DNA of 50,770 nucleotides from Flavobacteriaceae bacterium. Its GTDB lineage: Bacteria > Bacteroidota > Bacteroidia > Flavobacteriales > Flavobacteriaceae. The notes under the pieces were generated by a model. That model ran no database searches, was not told the origin of the DNA, and saw nothing but the letters and a program-made list of their open reading frames with translations. Shown here in pieces: positions 34,652 through 43,286 of the stretch (positions within the stretch are counted from its first letter, which is position 1; each line of letters opens with the position of its first letter). The stretch is taken from the NCBI GenBank assembly GCA_021647405.1, contig JAKIUU010000016.1, positions 1 through 50,770 on the forward strand, in the 5' to 3' direction. The translations under genes were made by a program, and so were the position numbers.

Positions 34652-35203
34652 ATGAAATTAAATAAAGGGATGTTTTCTAATATAATTTTTGTGTTATTAA
34701 TTGTAGCGCTTGTTTACCCAAATTCTAGGGCCTGGTTACTCCGACAAATAGCTTTTGCCCCATCGGTACGGAGCGAAATTAAAAGCCCTACTTTAAAAGA
34801 CTACAATTGGGCATTAAAAGGTTTGAATACCACAGATATTAATTTTATGTCCTTAAAAAACAAGGTGGTTTTTATAAATATTTGGGCCACGTGGTGTCCG
34901 CCCTGTCGTGCCGAAATGCCTTTAATTCAAGAGCTTTATAAAGATTATAAAGACAAGGTAAATTTTGTTTTGGTAACTTCTGATGATGCTTCAAAGGTAA
35001 TGGCTTATTACAAAGAACACAATTTAGATTTTCCTACTTATAACATGTACAGTAAAGAACCTGAACTGTTTACAACACGCAGTATTCCAGCCACATTTAT
35101 AGTCAGTAAAAAAGGCAAAGTAGTGGTATCTACAACAGGCGCTGCCAATTGGAACAGTAAAAAGGTTAGAAGGCTGTTAGACAAACTTTTGGCAGGAAAA
35201 TAA
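34652..35203 (+). CDS. TlpA-like membrane-anchored thioredoxin
   Basis: Seen: 183 residues from the ATG at 34652. The frame is open further back into the GH31 gene, but the N-terminus from 34652 gives a proper single membrane anchor (about 8-24, IIFVLLIVALVYP). The thioredoxin domain has FINIWATWCPPCRAEMP with the redox pair Cys82/Cys85, and the cis-Pro region SIPATFIVSKKG. Known: TlpA/ResA-like proteins reduce disulfides in the periplasm, for example in cytochrome c maturation. It begins 65 bp after the GH31 stop and may be co-transcribed. The target is unknown. Confidence 0.9.
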   Translation: MKLNKGMFSNIIFVLLIVALVYPNSRAWLLRQIAFAPSVRSEIKSPTLKDYNWALKGLNTTDINFMSLKNKVVFINIWATWCPPCRAEMPLIQELYKDYKDKVNFVLVTSDDASKVMAYYKEHNLDFPTYNMYSKEPELFTTRSIPATFIVSKKGKVVVSTTGAANWNSKKVRRLLDKLLAGK

Positions 35204-35233
35204 AAATTAGAAAAAGGAAGGCTCAAATTTTAC

Positions 35234-36412
35234 TTAAGCCAATTCTTCAATAACCTCTAATAAAATATTACAGCCTTTTTTTAAATCGGTTTTAGAAATG
35301 TTGAGTGGCGGTGTAATGCGTATGGCTTTGCCTTCAAAGAGCAACCAAAATAAAATAAGTCCACGTTTTAAACATTCTAAAATAACCCGCGAAGCAAAGT
35401 CGGCATCTTTTACAATCAGCGCAAGCATAAGGCCAGCACCACGAATTTCTTTAATTTCGGGATGGACAAGTAAGTTTTTAATGAGGCGTTCTTTTTCTTT
35501 TACAGAAGCCAGCAGTTTTGGTTTTACAATCTCTTTTAAAGTGGCATGAGCGGCGGCGGCAATAACAGGATGCCCACCAAAAGTAGTGATATGTCCCAAT
35601 TTAGGATTGTGAGTAAGGAGGCGCATATGTTCTTGTGAGGCAATAAAAGCCCCAATGGGCATACCACCACCAAGTCCTTTTCCTACAAGCAATATATCTG
35701 GAATGACATTGTAGTTTTCGAATCCAAAAACAGAACCTGTTCTGCCAAAACCCGTTTGTATTTCGTCTAAAATAAGCAGGGTGCCCACTTCTTGACAGCG
35801 GGTTTTTACTTTTTTGAGGTAATTGTCTTGCGGTACGATAAAGCCCGCGCCTCCCTGAATGGTTTCTAAAATTACAGCCGCTGTTTTAGTAGTAATTTTA
35901 TTTAAATCGGCTTCAGCATTAAAACGAATAAATTTTGAACCAGGAATTAAAGGCCTAAAGGCTCTGTTTTGTGCTTCGTTACCACACACACTCATAGCGC
36001 CTTGTGTGTTGCCATGATACCCCATTTTAGCAGCAATAAATTCAGAACGACCTGTAATGCGTTTGGCCAATTTAAGCCCCCCTTCTGTGGCTTCTGTACC
36101 CGAATTTGTTAAGTAAGTTGTTTGTAGGGGAGCAGGCAGGTGTTGTGCCAATAATTTGCTTAAGGCAACTTGTGGCTTTTGAATAAATTCGCCATACACC
36201 ATAACATGTGTATAAAGGTTTAATTGTTTTACAATGGCCTTTTTAACCTTTGGGGGATTATGACCTAGGCTATTAGCCGATACACCGGCCACAAAATCTA
36301 AATAAGCTTTTCCCTTGTCATCATAAATATAGGATCCTTTTGCTTTAGAAATAGAAATAGCCAAAGGATTGCAACTGGTTTGTGCCTGATATTTAAAAAA
36401 ATCCGCTTTCAA
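35234..36412 (-). CDS. Class III PLP-dependent aminotransferase
   Basis: Seen: 392 residues. Early motifs are FVAGVSANSLGHNPPKV and YLTNSGTEATEGGLKLAKR. The cofactor-binding aspartate lies in LILDEIQTGFGRTG and the Schiff-base lysine at about 245 in VGKGLGGGMPIGAF. Known: the class includes acetylornithine, ornithine and 4-aminobutyrate aminotransferases. Specificity cannot be read from sequence; in Flavobacteriia this gene is commonly labelled aspartate aminotransferase family. It follows the OstA-like gene by 6 bp at the end of the fur-purA-ostA unit. No arginine or proline synthesis genes are adjacent. Confidence 0.9.
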   Translation of the reverse strand: MKADFFKYQAQTSCNPLAISISKAKGSYIYDDKGKAYLDFVAGVSANSLGHNPPKVKKAIVKQLNLYTHVMVYGEFIQKPQVALSKLLAQHLPAPLQTTYLTNSGTEATEGGLKLAKRITGRSEFIAAKMGYHGNTQGAMSVCGNEAQNRAFRPLIPGSKFIRFNAEADLNKITTKTAAVILETIQGGAGFIVPQDNYLKKVKTRCQEVGTLLILDEIQTGFGRTGSVFGFENYNVIPDILLVGKGLGGGMPIGAFIASQEHMRLLTHNPKLGHITTFGGHPVIAAAAHATLKEIVKPKLLASVKEKERLIKNLLVHPEIKEIRGAGLMLALIVKDADFASRVILECLKRGLILFWLLFEGKAIRITPPLNISKTDLKKGCNILLEVIEELA

Positions 36413-36418
36413 AAAAAA

Positions 36419-37924
36419 TTAATTTTTAGGTTTTGGGAAAATCTGAAATTTAGATTTTGGCTGTTCATCTTCGCGCCAGATAAACCCTTTTAATTTTTGG
36501 ATATCTTTTGGCAGTTCACTCTCTGGATAGGTGGTACCTTCTGGCTTTGTAAAAAATTTGATGGTTTGAATTTCGCCATCTTTTAATACAAAATGAATTT
36601 TGCTACAGGTCGATTTATTTATGCCGACCAGTTTTCCGTCATCGTTTCTAAGGTAATACAAAAGCTCGCTATTACCTATAACATCTAAATCGTGCAGATC
36701 ATTATCAATAAATTTCCCTAAGATGTTACGTCCTTTTATCTGATTGTATCCAGCAGCATCTTTTTGAACAATGAGCCCTTGATGTAAAACTTTTAAACTG
36801 TCCAATTCTTTTGTTTCTAAATTTCTGGTAAAATGTATTATTTCGCCTGTAATTTGGCTGTCGTTGGCCCATAGAACAGGGTTTTTAAACATTGTGGTTA
36901 TGCCAGTGCTGTCATCAGAAAAAATGGAATCGCAAGAACCTTGAAGATTTTTTTTGTAAAACTTTACATTGTGGTAAGCCCTTATTTTTCTAAAATCTTT
37001 TTTACCAGTTATAAGTAAAGTGTCGCCGTGAATAAACAATGAATCTGTATCTGAAATAAGAATGGCTACGGGATTTTTAACCACCAACGAAGAGTCTTTG
37101 AATTTGTAATACTCAGAATACCCTCCTTTGGTAATTCTGCCGTTTACGCTGTCTGTTATGACAACATTACCTGTTGCCGACGAGAACCCTAAAGGCTTGT
37201 TGTAATAAATACTATCGCCTTCAATAACCTGATTTTTAGTCGTTATTTTGGCCTTTTTTAAAAAATGAGCAATATCTTTTTTGGTATTGTAAAATCCTTG
37301 CTCACAATAAATAGTAGATGCCTTACTTTTAATAGTTGAAGCACCATACATATAGGCAATTTTGTTATTTGTATAATAGTCTAGATGTTTAGATGTCAAC
37401 ACATAATCTGGATTTGTTAAAACAACATTTTTCTTGGCTATAAACTTTTTAGTTTCAAGAAAGTAATAACCTACTTTACTTTTTAAAGTGTTTAAAGTAT
37501 CAATAATTGTCCCATTTTGAGTATAATACAATATCTGTCTTTTTCTGTCAAAATTTAGGGTGTCGGTTGTGAGTAAAATATTGCTGTCTTTAAGTCTCAC
37601 ATTTCCCCAAGAAACGGCCAATCTGGTATTGCCATTATAATTTGTATACTTACTTGTTTGTATGACAGAATCCCCCTGATTTATAATGACATTGCCAATG
37701 GCTTTTAAAAAATTTGTTTTTTTATACTGAATGGCTTTTTTGCATTTAAGCGAAATACCTTGATGCAAAATATGAACGTTACCTGATAATATGGTTGCGC
37801 CTGGGTATTTTTCTTCATCTACAAAGGTATAGTCAGCATGTACTATTTTTATGCGTTTTTCTTGCGAAAAGGCACTCAGGCTGATAAGTGAGAATAATAA
37901 GAAAAAATAGGGTTTTAACATCAT
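36419..37924 (-). CDS. OstA/LptA-like periplasmic protein
   Basis: Seen: about 501 residues from the ATG at 37924, with signal peptide FFLLFSLISLSAFSQ. An ATG four codons earlier (37936) is also possible. The mature part consists of repeated beta-jelly-roll OstA/LptA-type segments such as YPGATILSGNVHILHQGISL and INQGDSVIQTSKYTNYNGNT. Known: OstA-fold proteins bridge the periplasm in lipopolysaccharide transport (LptA, LptD N-terminus). It is larger than LptA (about 185) and has no LptD barrel. It lies 28-40 bp after purA and 6 bp before the aminotransferase. Role in LPS transport is inferred. Confidence 0.85.
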   Translation of the reverse strand: MMLKPYFFLLFSLISLSAFSQEKRIKIVHADYTFVDEEKYPGATILSGNVHILHQGISLKCKKAIQYKKTNFLKAIGNVIINQGDSVIQTSKYTNYNGNTRLAVSWGNVRLKDSNILLTTDTLNFDRKRQILYYTQNGTIIDTLNTLKSKVGYYFLETKKFIAKKNVVLTNPDYVLTSKHLDYYTNNKIAYMYGASTIKSKASTIYCEQGFYNTKKDIAHFLKKAKITTKNQVIEGDSIYYNKPLGFSSATGNVVITDSVNGRITKGGYSEYYKFKDSSLVVKNPVAILISDTDSLFIHGDTLLITGKKDFRKIRAYHNVKFYKKNLQGSCDSIFSDDSTGITTMFKNPVLWANDSQITGEIIHFTRNLETKELDSLKVLHQGLIVQKDAAGYNQIKGRNILGKFIDNDLHDLDVIGNSELLYYLRNDDGKLVGINKSTCSKIHFVLKDGEIQTIKFFTKPEGTTYPESELPKDIQKLKGFIWREDEQPKSKFQIFPKPKN

Positions 37925-37964
37925 ATATAAATGCAAAACTACTTAAATTAGTTGTATTTGATAC

Positions 37965-39236
37965 CTATCTTAAAATGGTTTGTTTTCTATCTGGGCCAAC
38001 CGATACAATTTTTATGGGAACGCCTACAAATTCTTCAATATACGCAATGTATTCCATTAGTGCTTCTGGTAATTGAGAGGCCGATGTCAATTTTGTTAAA
38101 TCGTCAGGCCAACCTTTAAAATCAGTATAGACAGGTGTCACATCTTCTTTTAATATTGAATAGGGCAGATGTGCTATTTCCTTTCCTTTATAAATATATG
38201 ACGTACAGGCTTTAATAGTTTTAAACCCCGATAAAACATCGGCTTTCATCATCATCAACTGTGTGGCGCCATTTATGATAACGGCATATTTTAAAGCCAC
38301 CAAATCTAGCCATCCGCAGCGACGGGGACGCCCCGTAGTGGCTCCAAATTCACAACCAACCTTACCCATGGTTTCGCCATCTTTGTCAAAGAGCTCAGTA
38401 GGAAAAGGCCCCGAACCCACACGTGTTGTATAGGCTTTAAAAATACCAAACACATCGCCAATTTTATTGGGAGCAACACCCAAGCCAGTACAAGCACCTG
38501 CTGCTGTTGTGGTAGACGAAGTTACAAAAGGATAGGTACCAAAATCTACATCTAATAATGAGCCTTGGGCACCTTCTGCCAAAATACTTTGTTGGTTGTT
38601 TAGGGCATTAAAAAAGTATTCTTCGCTGTCTATAAAAGTTAAGGTTTTTAGCACTTCTACAGATTTAAAAAATTCATTTTTGAGCAGCTCTAAATCATAA
38701 CTTAAATCAACTTTATAAAAAGCCAACAATTTAAGGTGTTTTTGGGTGAGTTTTTCGAATTTTTCTTTCCAGTCTTCCAATTCTAAATCACCTACACGAA
38801 AACCATTTCTACCCGTTTTATCCATATAAGTAGGGCCTATTCCTTTAAGTGTAGAGCCAATTTTAAGTTTGCCCTTCATTGCCTCTGAAGCGGCATCTAA
38901 TAAACGGTGTGTTGGCAAAATTAAATGGGCTTTTCTTGATATAAAAAGCGTCTTTTTAAAGTCAATATTATATTTGTTGAGCTTATCGAGTTCTGCGTTT
39001 AAAATAACAGGATCTATTACCACACCGTTGCCTATTATATTCTTGGCATCCTTGTGGAAAATACCAGAAGGAATTGTGTGTAAAACATGTTTTTGATTTT
39101 CGAAAATAAGTGTGTGCCCTGCATTTGGGCCACCCTGAAAACGGGCTACAACCTCATAGTTTTTAGTTAACACATCTACAATTTTACCTTTACCTTCATC
39201 GCCCCATTGAAGGCCTAATAGTAAATCTACTTTCAT
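37965..39236 (-). CDS. purA: Adenylosuccinate synthetase
   Basis: Makes adenylosuccinate from IMP, aspartate and GTP, the first step from IMP to AMP. Seen: 423 residues. The N-terminal GTP loop is LLGLQWGDEGKGKIVD, followed by FQGGPNAGHTL, the family signature GIGPTYMDKTGRNG, VGSGPFPTEL and TTGRPRRCGWLD. Full length. Its start overlaps the fur stop by 4 bp, which indicates translational coupling. Confidence 0.97.
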   Translation of the reverse strand: MKVDLLLGLQWGDEGKGKIVDVLTKNYEVVARFQGGPNAGHTLIFENQKHVLHTIPSGIFHKDAKNIIGNGVVIDPVILNAELDKLNKYNIDFKKTLFISRKAHLILPTHRLLDAASEAMKGKLKIGSTLKGIGPTYMDKTGRNGFRVGDLELEDWKEKFEKLTQKHLKLLAFYKVDLSYDLELLKNEFFKSVEVLKTLTFIDSEEYFFNALNNQQSILAEGAQGSLLDVDFGTYPFVTSSTTTAAGACTGLGVAPNKIGDVFGIFKAYTTRVGSGPFPTELFDKDGETMGKVGCEFGATTGRPRRCGWLDLVALKYAVIINGATQLMMMKADVLSGFKTIKACTSYIYKGKEIAHLPYSILKEDVTPVYTDFKGWPDDLTKLTSASQLPEALMEYIAYIEEFVGVPIKIVSVGPDRKQTILR

Positions 39237-39694
39237 TTTTTAGTCTCTTTTTTTACAGGTTGTTTGTTAGTTGCATAGAAGTATAACGAGTGGTTATGTA
39301 TGTCAACATTAAAAACTTCTTCTATACTTTTTTTAATGGTTTGTATTCTTGGATCGCAAAATTCAATAACTTTTCCAGTATCGGTTAAAATGAGGTGGTC
39401 ATGTTGTCTGTCGAAAAGACATTTTTCGTAATGGGCTTGGTTTTGGCCAAATTGGTGGCGGCGCACCAAACCACATTCTAAGAGTAAATCTACTGTGTTA
39501 TAAAGTGTTGCGCGGCTTACACGGTACTTTTTTTTTGTCATTAAAAGATAAAGCGATTCTATGTCGAAATGATCTTCATGGGTGTAAATTTCATGAAGAA
39601 TGGCATAGCGTTCGGGTGTTTTTCTATGCCCATTTTCGTTTAAATAGGCAGTAAAAACGTCTTTTACCACGGTTTGGTTAATTGGGGCACTCAT
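39233..39694 (-). CDS. Fur-family transcriptional regulator
   Basis: Metal-sensing winged-helix repressor (iron, zinc or peroxide types). Seen: 153 residues. The winged helix has HRKTPERYAILHEIYTHEDH, FDIESLYLLM, RVSRATLYNTVDLLLECGLV, then HYEKCLFDRQHDHLIL and VIEFCDPRIQ and a basic tail. The usual structural-zinc CxxC after HDHLI is replaced by LTDTGK, so at least that zinc site is missing. It drives the fur-purA-ostA-like-aminotransferase unit from its own -7 box and overlaps purA by 4 bp. Fur, PerR or Zur type cannot be decided. Confidence 0.93.
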   Translation of the reverse strand: MSAPINQTVVKDVFTAYLNENGHRKTPERYAILHEIYTHEDHFDIESLYLLMTKKKYRVSRATLYNTVDLLLECGLVRRHQFGQNQAHYEKCLFDRQHDHLILTDTGKVIEFCDPRIQTIKKSIEEVFNVDIHNHSLYFYATNKQPVKKETKK

Positions 39695-39715
39695 AATGAT
39701 TAAGTATTCGTTTTA

Positions 39716-39723
39716 CAAAAATA
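39716..39723 (-). promoter_or_regulatory. Bacteroidota -7 box (TATTTTTG) for the fur-purA unit
   Basis: On the minus strand TATTTTTG matches TAnnTTTG and ends 21 bp before the fur ATG. Reading on, no second promoter is visible between fur and purA, which overlap. Confidence 0.55.
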
Positions 39724-39784
39724 CGCTTTAAATTAGCTATTAGAGTTATGTTGTTATAAAATAATTAACAAATTGTAAACAACA

Positions 39785-42004
39785 CTAATCTAATATTCTA
39801 TTGACTTTGTCTACACCTTCAATTTTTTTAATGCGTTCTATTAATTTATTTAATTGTCCTATATTTTTAACTTTTACAGCAATTTTTCCTTCAAAATGAT
39901 TTTGAACACTTGATATGTTTAAGCTTTGAATATCAATATTCATATCAGATGAAATTACTTTAGTAACACTATTTGCCAAGCCTTTGTTGTCTAAACCAGT
40001 AATAAAAATAATACTTTTAAATTCTTGTTGTGTAGAATCTACCCAGTAGGCACTCATTATCCTGTAGGCATATCGGGCTTGCAAACTAACGGCATTGGGG
40101 CAATCTTTTTTATGAACTTTCATACCCTCATTTATGGTAATAAATCCAAAAACTTGATCGCCAGGAATGGGGTTACAGCAAGGCGATAGGGTATAATCTA
40201 AACGTTCTTCATCGTTTCCAAAAACCAGTAAATCGTATTTTGATGTGATTTCATCTTGATTTTGATGTAATTCTGGAATTTTACTCTTCCTACGAATACC
40301 TCTTTTAAAGAAACTGTAAAAAGCATTGTTATGCTGAGCCGCATATTCTTTTAATTGTTTATTTTCTATGGATCCGTTGCCAATTCTAAAAAATAAATCC
40401 AAACTGGTTTTAAGTTTAAAGAAGGTAACCAGTTCATTGACAATCTTTTCGTTTAATGTAATTTTTAAATGCCGCAACTTACGTGTTAAAATTTCCTTGC
40501 CCTCTTCGGCTATTCTTTTTTGATCTTGTTTAAGCGCACTTTTAATTTTTGATTTGGCACGGGCTGTAATAACAAAATCAAGCCAACTTAATTTTGGTTT
40601 TTGATGAATAGAGGTAAATACTTCAACTTGATCACCACTTTTTAGAACCCTATTTAAGGGAACTAATTTTCCGTTTACTTTGACCCCTCTGCAATTTAAT
40701 CCAATATCAGTATGTACTGAAAACGCAAAATCAAGCCCCGTTGCACCTTTGGGAAGCGATTTTAAATCGCCATTTGGTGTAAAAACATAAATTTCTTTTG
40801 AATAGAGATTCAGTTTGAATTGCTCAACAAAATCAACTGCATTAATGTCAGGACTTTCCAGTATTTCTTTAAGTTTATTTAGCCAATCTTCTAAGCCAAT
40901 ATCATAATCGTTGGCATGTTTGTATTTATAATGGGCAGCATAACCTTTTTCGGCAATTTCATCCATACGTTCTGAGCGGATTTGTACCTCTACCCATTGG
41001 CCAGATTTTCCCATAACAGTAATGTGCAGCGATTCATAGCCTGTTGATTTGGGTTGAGTTATCCAATCGCGTAGTCTGTTTGGGTTTGGTGTAAAATTAT
41101 CGGTTAAAACCGAATAAATTTTCCAAGCGTCAAACTTTTCATTTTTTAGCGTGCTTTTGTAGATTATCCGGATAGCAAACTTATCGTAGACCTCTTCAAA
41201 ACTAACGCCTTGGTTTAACATTTTACGCCGTATAGAGTAAATTGATTTTGTTCTTCCCAGAACTTTATACTCAATTTTTTCTTTGTCTAAAGAGTCTTTA
41301 ACTACTTTAGAAAATTTGGTTATATAAGCTGATTGTGCTTCTTTGCTATCTGTTAATTTATTGGCGATATCGTTATAGACCTCTGGTTCGGTATATTTTA
41401 AACCCAAATCTTCTAATTCGGTTTTAATATTATAGAGCCCCAGTCTGTGCGCAAGAGGGGCATAAATATACAATGTTTCTGAAGCAATTTTGACTTGCTT
41501 ATCGTGAGGCATAGATTGCATGGTGCTCATATTGTGCAATCTGTCGGCTATTTTAATCAAGATAACACGTACATCGTCATTAAGAGTTAAGAGCATTTTT
41601 CTAAAATTCTCTGACTGAACCGATATGTTTTGATCCTTTTTTAAATGGGAAATTTTAGTGAGCCCATTTACAATTTTTGCAATGGTTTCGCCAAATATTT
41701 GTTCGATATCAGCTAGGGTATAAGAGGTATCTTCAACAACATCATGAAGCAGTGCCGAGGCAATTGAAACAGCGCCTAAGCCAATATCGTTGGCAACAAT
41801 TTTAGCAACAGAGATGGGATGAAAAATATAAGGCTCTCCACTGTTACGACGTTGGTTTTTATGGGCATCAGCAGCTAAATCAAAAGCTTTGCGTATTAAC
41901 AGCTTATCTTCTCTGGATAAAGTTTGATACGAATTTTTGAGCATGTTTTTGTAAGCCAGTGCAATAGCGGATTTTTCTTCATTGATGCTTGCTGTATATG
42001 CCAT
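39785..42004 (-). CDS. Bifunctional (p)ppGpp synthetase/hydrolase (RelA/SpoT homologue)
   Basis: Makes and degrades the stringent-response alarmone. Seen: 739 residues. The hydrolase (HD) domain has YIFHPISVAKIV and ASALLHDVVEDT and intact IKIADRLHNM. The synthetase domain has FDAWKIYSVLTDNFTP and STGYESLHITVMG. TGS (IYVFTPNGDLKSLPKGAT) and a C-terminal ACT domain follow. Both active sites look intact, so a Rel/SpoT-type bifunctional enzyme is expected. It stands between the fur unit and the M48 gene on the same strand. Confidence 0.95.
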   Translation of the reverse strand: MAYTASINEEKSAIALAYKNMLKNSYQTLSREDKLLIRKAFDLAADAHKNQRRNSGEPYIFHPISVAKIVANDIGLGAVSIASALLHDVVEDTSYTLADIEQIFGETIAKIVNGLTKISHLKKDQNISVQSENFRKMLLTLNDDVRVILIKIADRLHNMSTMQSMPHDKQVKIASETLYIYAPLAHRLGLYNIKTELEDLGLKYTEPEVYNDIANKLTDSKEAQSAYITKFSKVVKDSLDKEKIEYKVLGRTKSIYSIRRKMLNQGVSFEEVYDKFAIRIIYKSTLKNEKFDAWKIYSVLTDNFTPNPNRLRDWITQPKSTGYESLHITVMGKSGQWVEVQIRSERMDEIAEKGYAAHYKYKHANDYDIGLEDWLNKLKEILESPDINAVDFVEQFKLNLYSKEIYVFTPNGDLKSLPKGATGLDFAFSVHTDIGLNCRGVKVNGKLVPLNRVLKSGDQVEVFTSIHQKPKLSWLDFVITARAKSKIKSALKQDQKRIAEEGKEILTRKLRHLKITLNEKIVNELVTFFKLKTSLDLFFRIGNGSIENKQLKEYAAQHNNAFYSFFKRGIRRKSKIPELHQNQDEITSKYDLLVFGNDEERLDYTLSPCCNPIPGDQVFGFITINEGMKVHKKDCPNAVSLQARYAYRIMSAYWVDSTQQEFKSIIFITGLDNKGLANSVTKVISSDMNIDIQSLNISSVQNHFEGKIAVKVKNIGQLNKLIERIKKIEGVDKVNRILD

Positions 42005-42051
42005 AGTTTAAAAGTATGGTAAAGTAAAGAAAAATGCAACTTATACAAGAA

Positions 42052-43284
42052 CTATTGTTTTAAATTTGTAAAGCGTTGTAATAATGTTGGATGTGAATAG
42101 TGCATAAATACATAGAATTTATGCGGTGTTAAATTACTAAAACTCGATTTTGATAATTTTTTTAAGGCATTTATAAGTTTGTCTGAATAACCAAATTGTT
42201 TGGCATAATTATCGGCTTGATATTCAAATTTTCGAGATAATATATTCATTAATAATCTGGTTACAACCGAAATAGGTGTGTAAAGTATCGCAAATACAAT
42301 AGTCCCAATATGAAAATTGGCTTCTGAAATACCGAATGCTTGTGCTAGAATAGGATTGTTTATAAAAAGCGATAAAATATAAAGTGTAAAACCTGTGAGT
42401 AAAAGTGATAGGACTAAATTGTAAACGATGTGTTTCTTTTTATAATGGCCTACTTCGTGTGCTAAAACTGCCGCAATTTCTTCGTTAGATAGATCGTTTA
42501 GAAGGGTGTCGTACAATACAACTTTTTTTTTATTTCCAAATCCAGAAAAGTAGGCATTGGCTTTTGTAGAGCGTTTAGAACCATCAATAATAAAAATTTC
42601 GTCAATTTTAAATTGCACTTTTTTTGCAAATTTTTGTAATGTGTTCTTGAGTTCGCCCTCTTTAAGAGGCGCTAATTTATTAAATAGTGGTACTATAACA
42701 CTTGTGTAAAACAGATTCATAAGAATACTAAACACACACATAAATGCCCATGCATACAGCCAAAATTTTTGTGGAAAAAGTTGGTGAAACCACAATATGG
42801 CAGTCAGTACAGAACCGCCAAGTATAATACTGAGGAAAAGGCTTTTAAAAAAGTCTTTTACAAAGAGTGATTTTGTCATTTTGTTAAATCCAAAACGCTC
42901 TTCTATCACAAAATTGTGGTAATAACTAAAAGGAATAGAAACCAGTGTATTGGCTATAAAAATAAAACCAAAAAAGAGGAGACTTACTACAATGCTATTG
43001 TTGCTAGACTGGTGTGAAAAACCGTCTAAAAGTTTGAATCCGTTAAGGAAGATAAACAACAGGAGTACAACAAAAGAAAAGATAGATTGAATTAAACCAA
43101 ACTTGTAGTTGGTTTGTTTGTAGTCTTGCGATTTTATATACTCTTCATCGTCATAAATACCTTCTAATTCTGGCGGAATAGCATCTTTATAATGTTTGGC
43201 ATTGATATGGTTTAATACCAAATCAAACACAAAATTGAAGACAATAATAGCTATGAAAATAATGAATAGGAGTTGGGCTGTCAT
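42052..43284 (-). CDS. M48 family zinc metalloprotease (Ste24/CAAX prenyl protease 1-like)
   Basis: Seen: 410 residues, an N-terminal membrane region with several helices (FIIFIAIIVFNFVFDLVL, FVVLLLFIFLNGFKL, FIANTLVSIPFSYYHN), IDGSKRSTKANAYFSGFG, then the zinc motif AAVLAHEVGHYKKKH (His276, Glu277, His280) and the third-ligand region FEYQADNYAKQFGY. Known: bacterial Ste24-like proteases take part in membrane protein quality control. No prenylation system is implied. It lies 2 bp after the stop of the upstream T9SS-sorted gene, so the pair is probably co-transcribed. Confidence 0.93.
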   Translation of the reverse strand: MTAQLLFIIFIAIIVFNFVFDLVLNHINAKHYKDAIPPELEGIYDDEEYIKSQDYKQTNYKFGLIQSIFSFVVLLLFIFLNGFKLLDGFSHQSSNNSIVVSLLFFGFIFIANTLVSIPFSYYHNFVIEERFGFNKMTKSLFVKDFFKSLFLSIILGGSVLTAILWFHQLFPQKFWLYAWAFMCVFSILMNLFYTSVIVPLFNKLAPLKEGELKNTLQKFAKKVQFKIDEIFIIDGSKRSTKANAYFSGFGNKKKVVLYDTLLNDLSNEEIAAVLAHEVGHYKKKHIVYNLVLSLLLTGFTLYILSLFINNPILAQAFGISEANFHIGTIVFAILYTPISVVTRLLMNILSRKFEYQADNYAKQFGYSDKLINALKKLSKSSFSNLTPHKFYVFMHYSHPTLLQRFTNLKQ

Positions 43285-43286
43285 GG

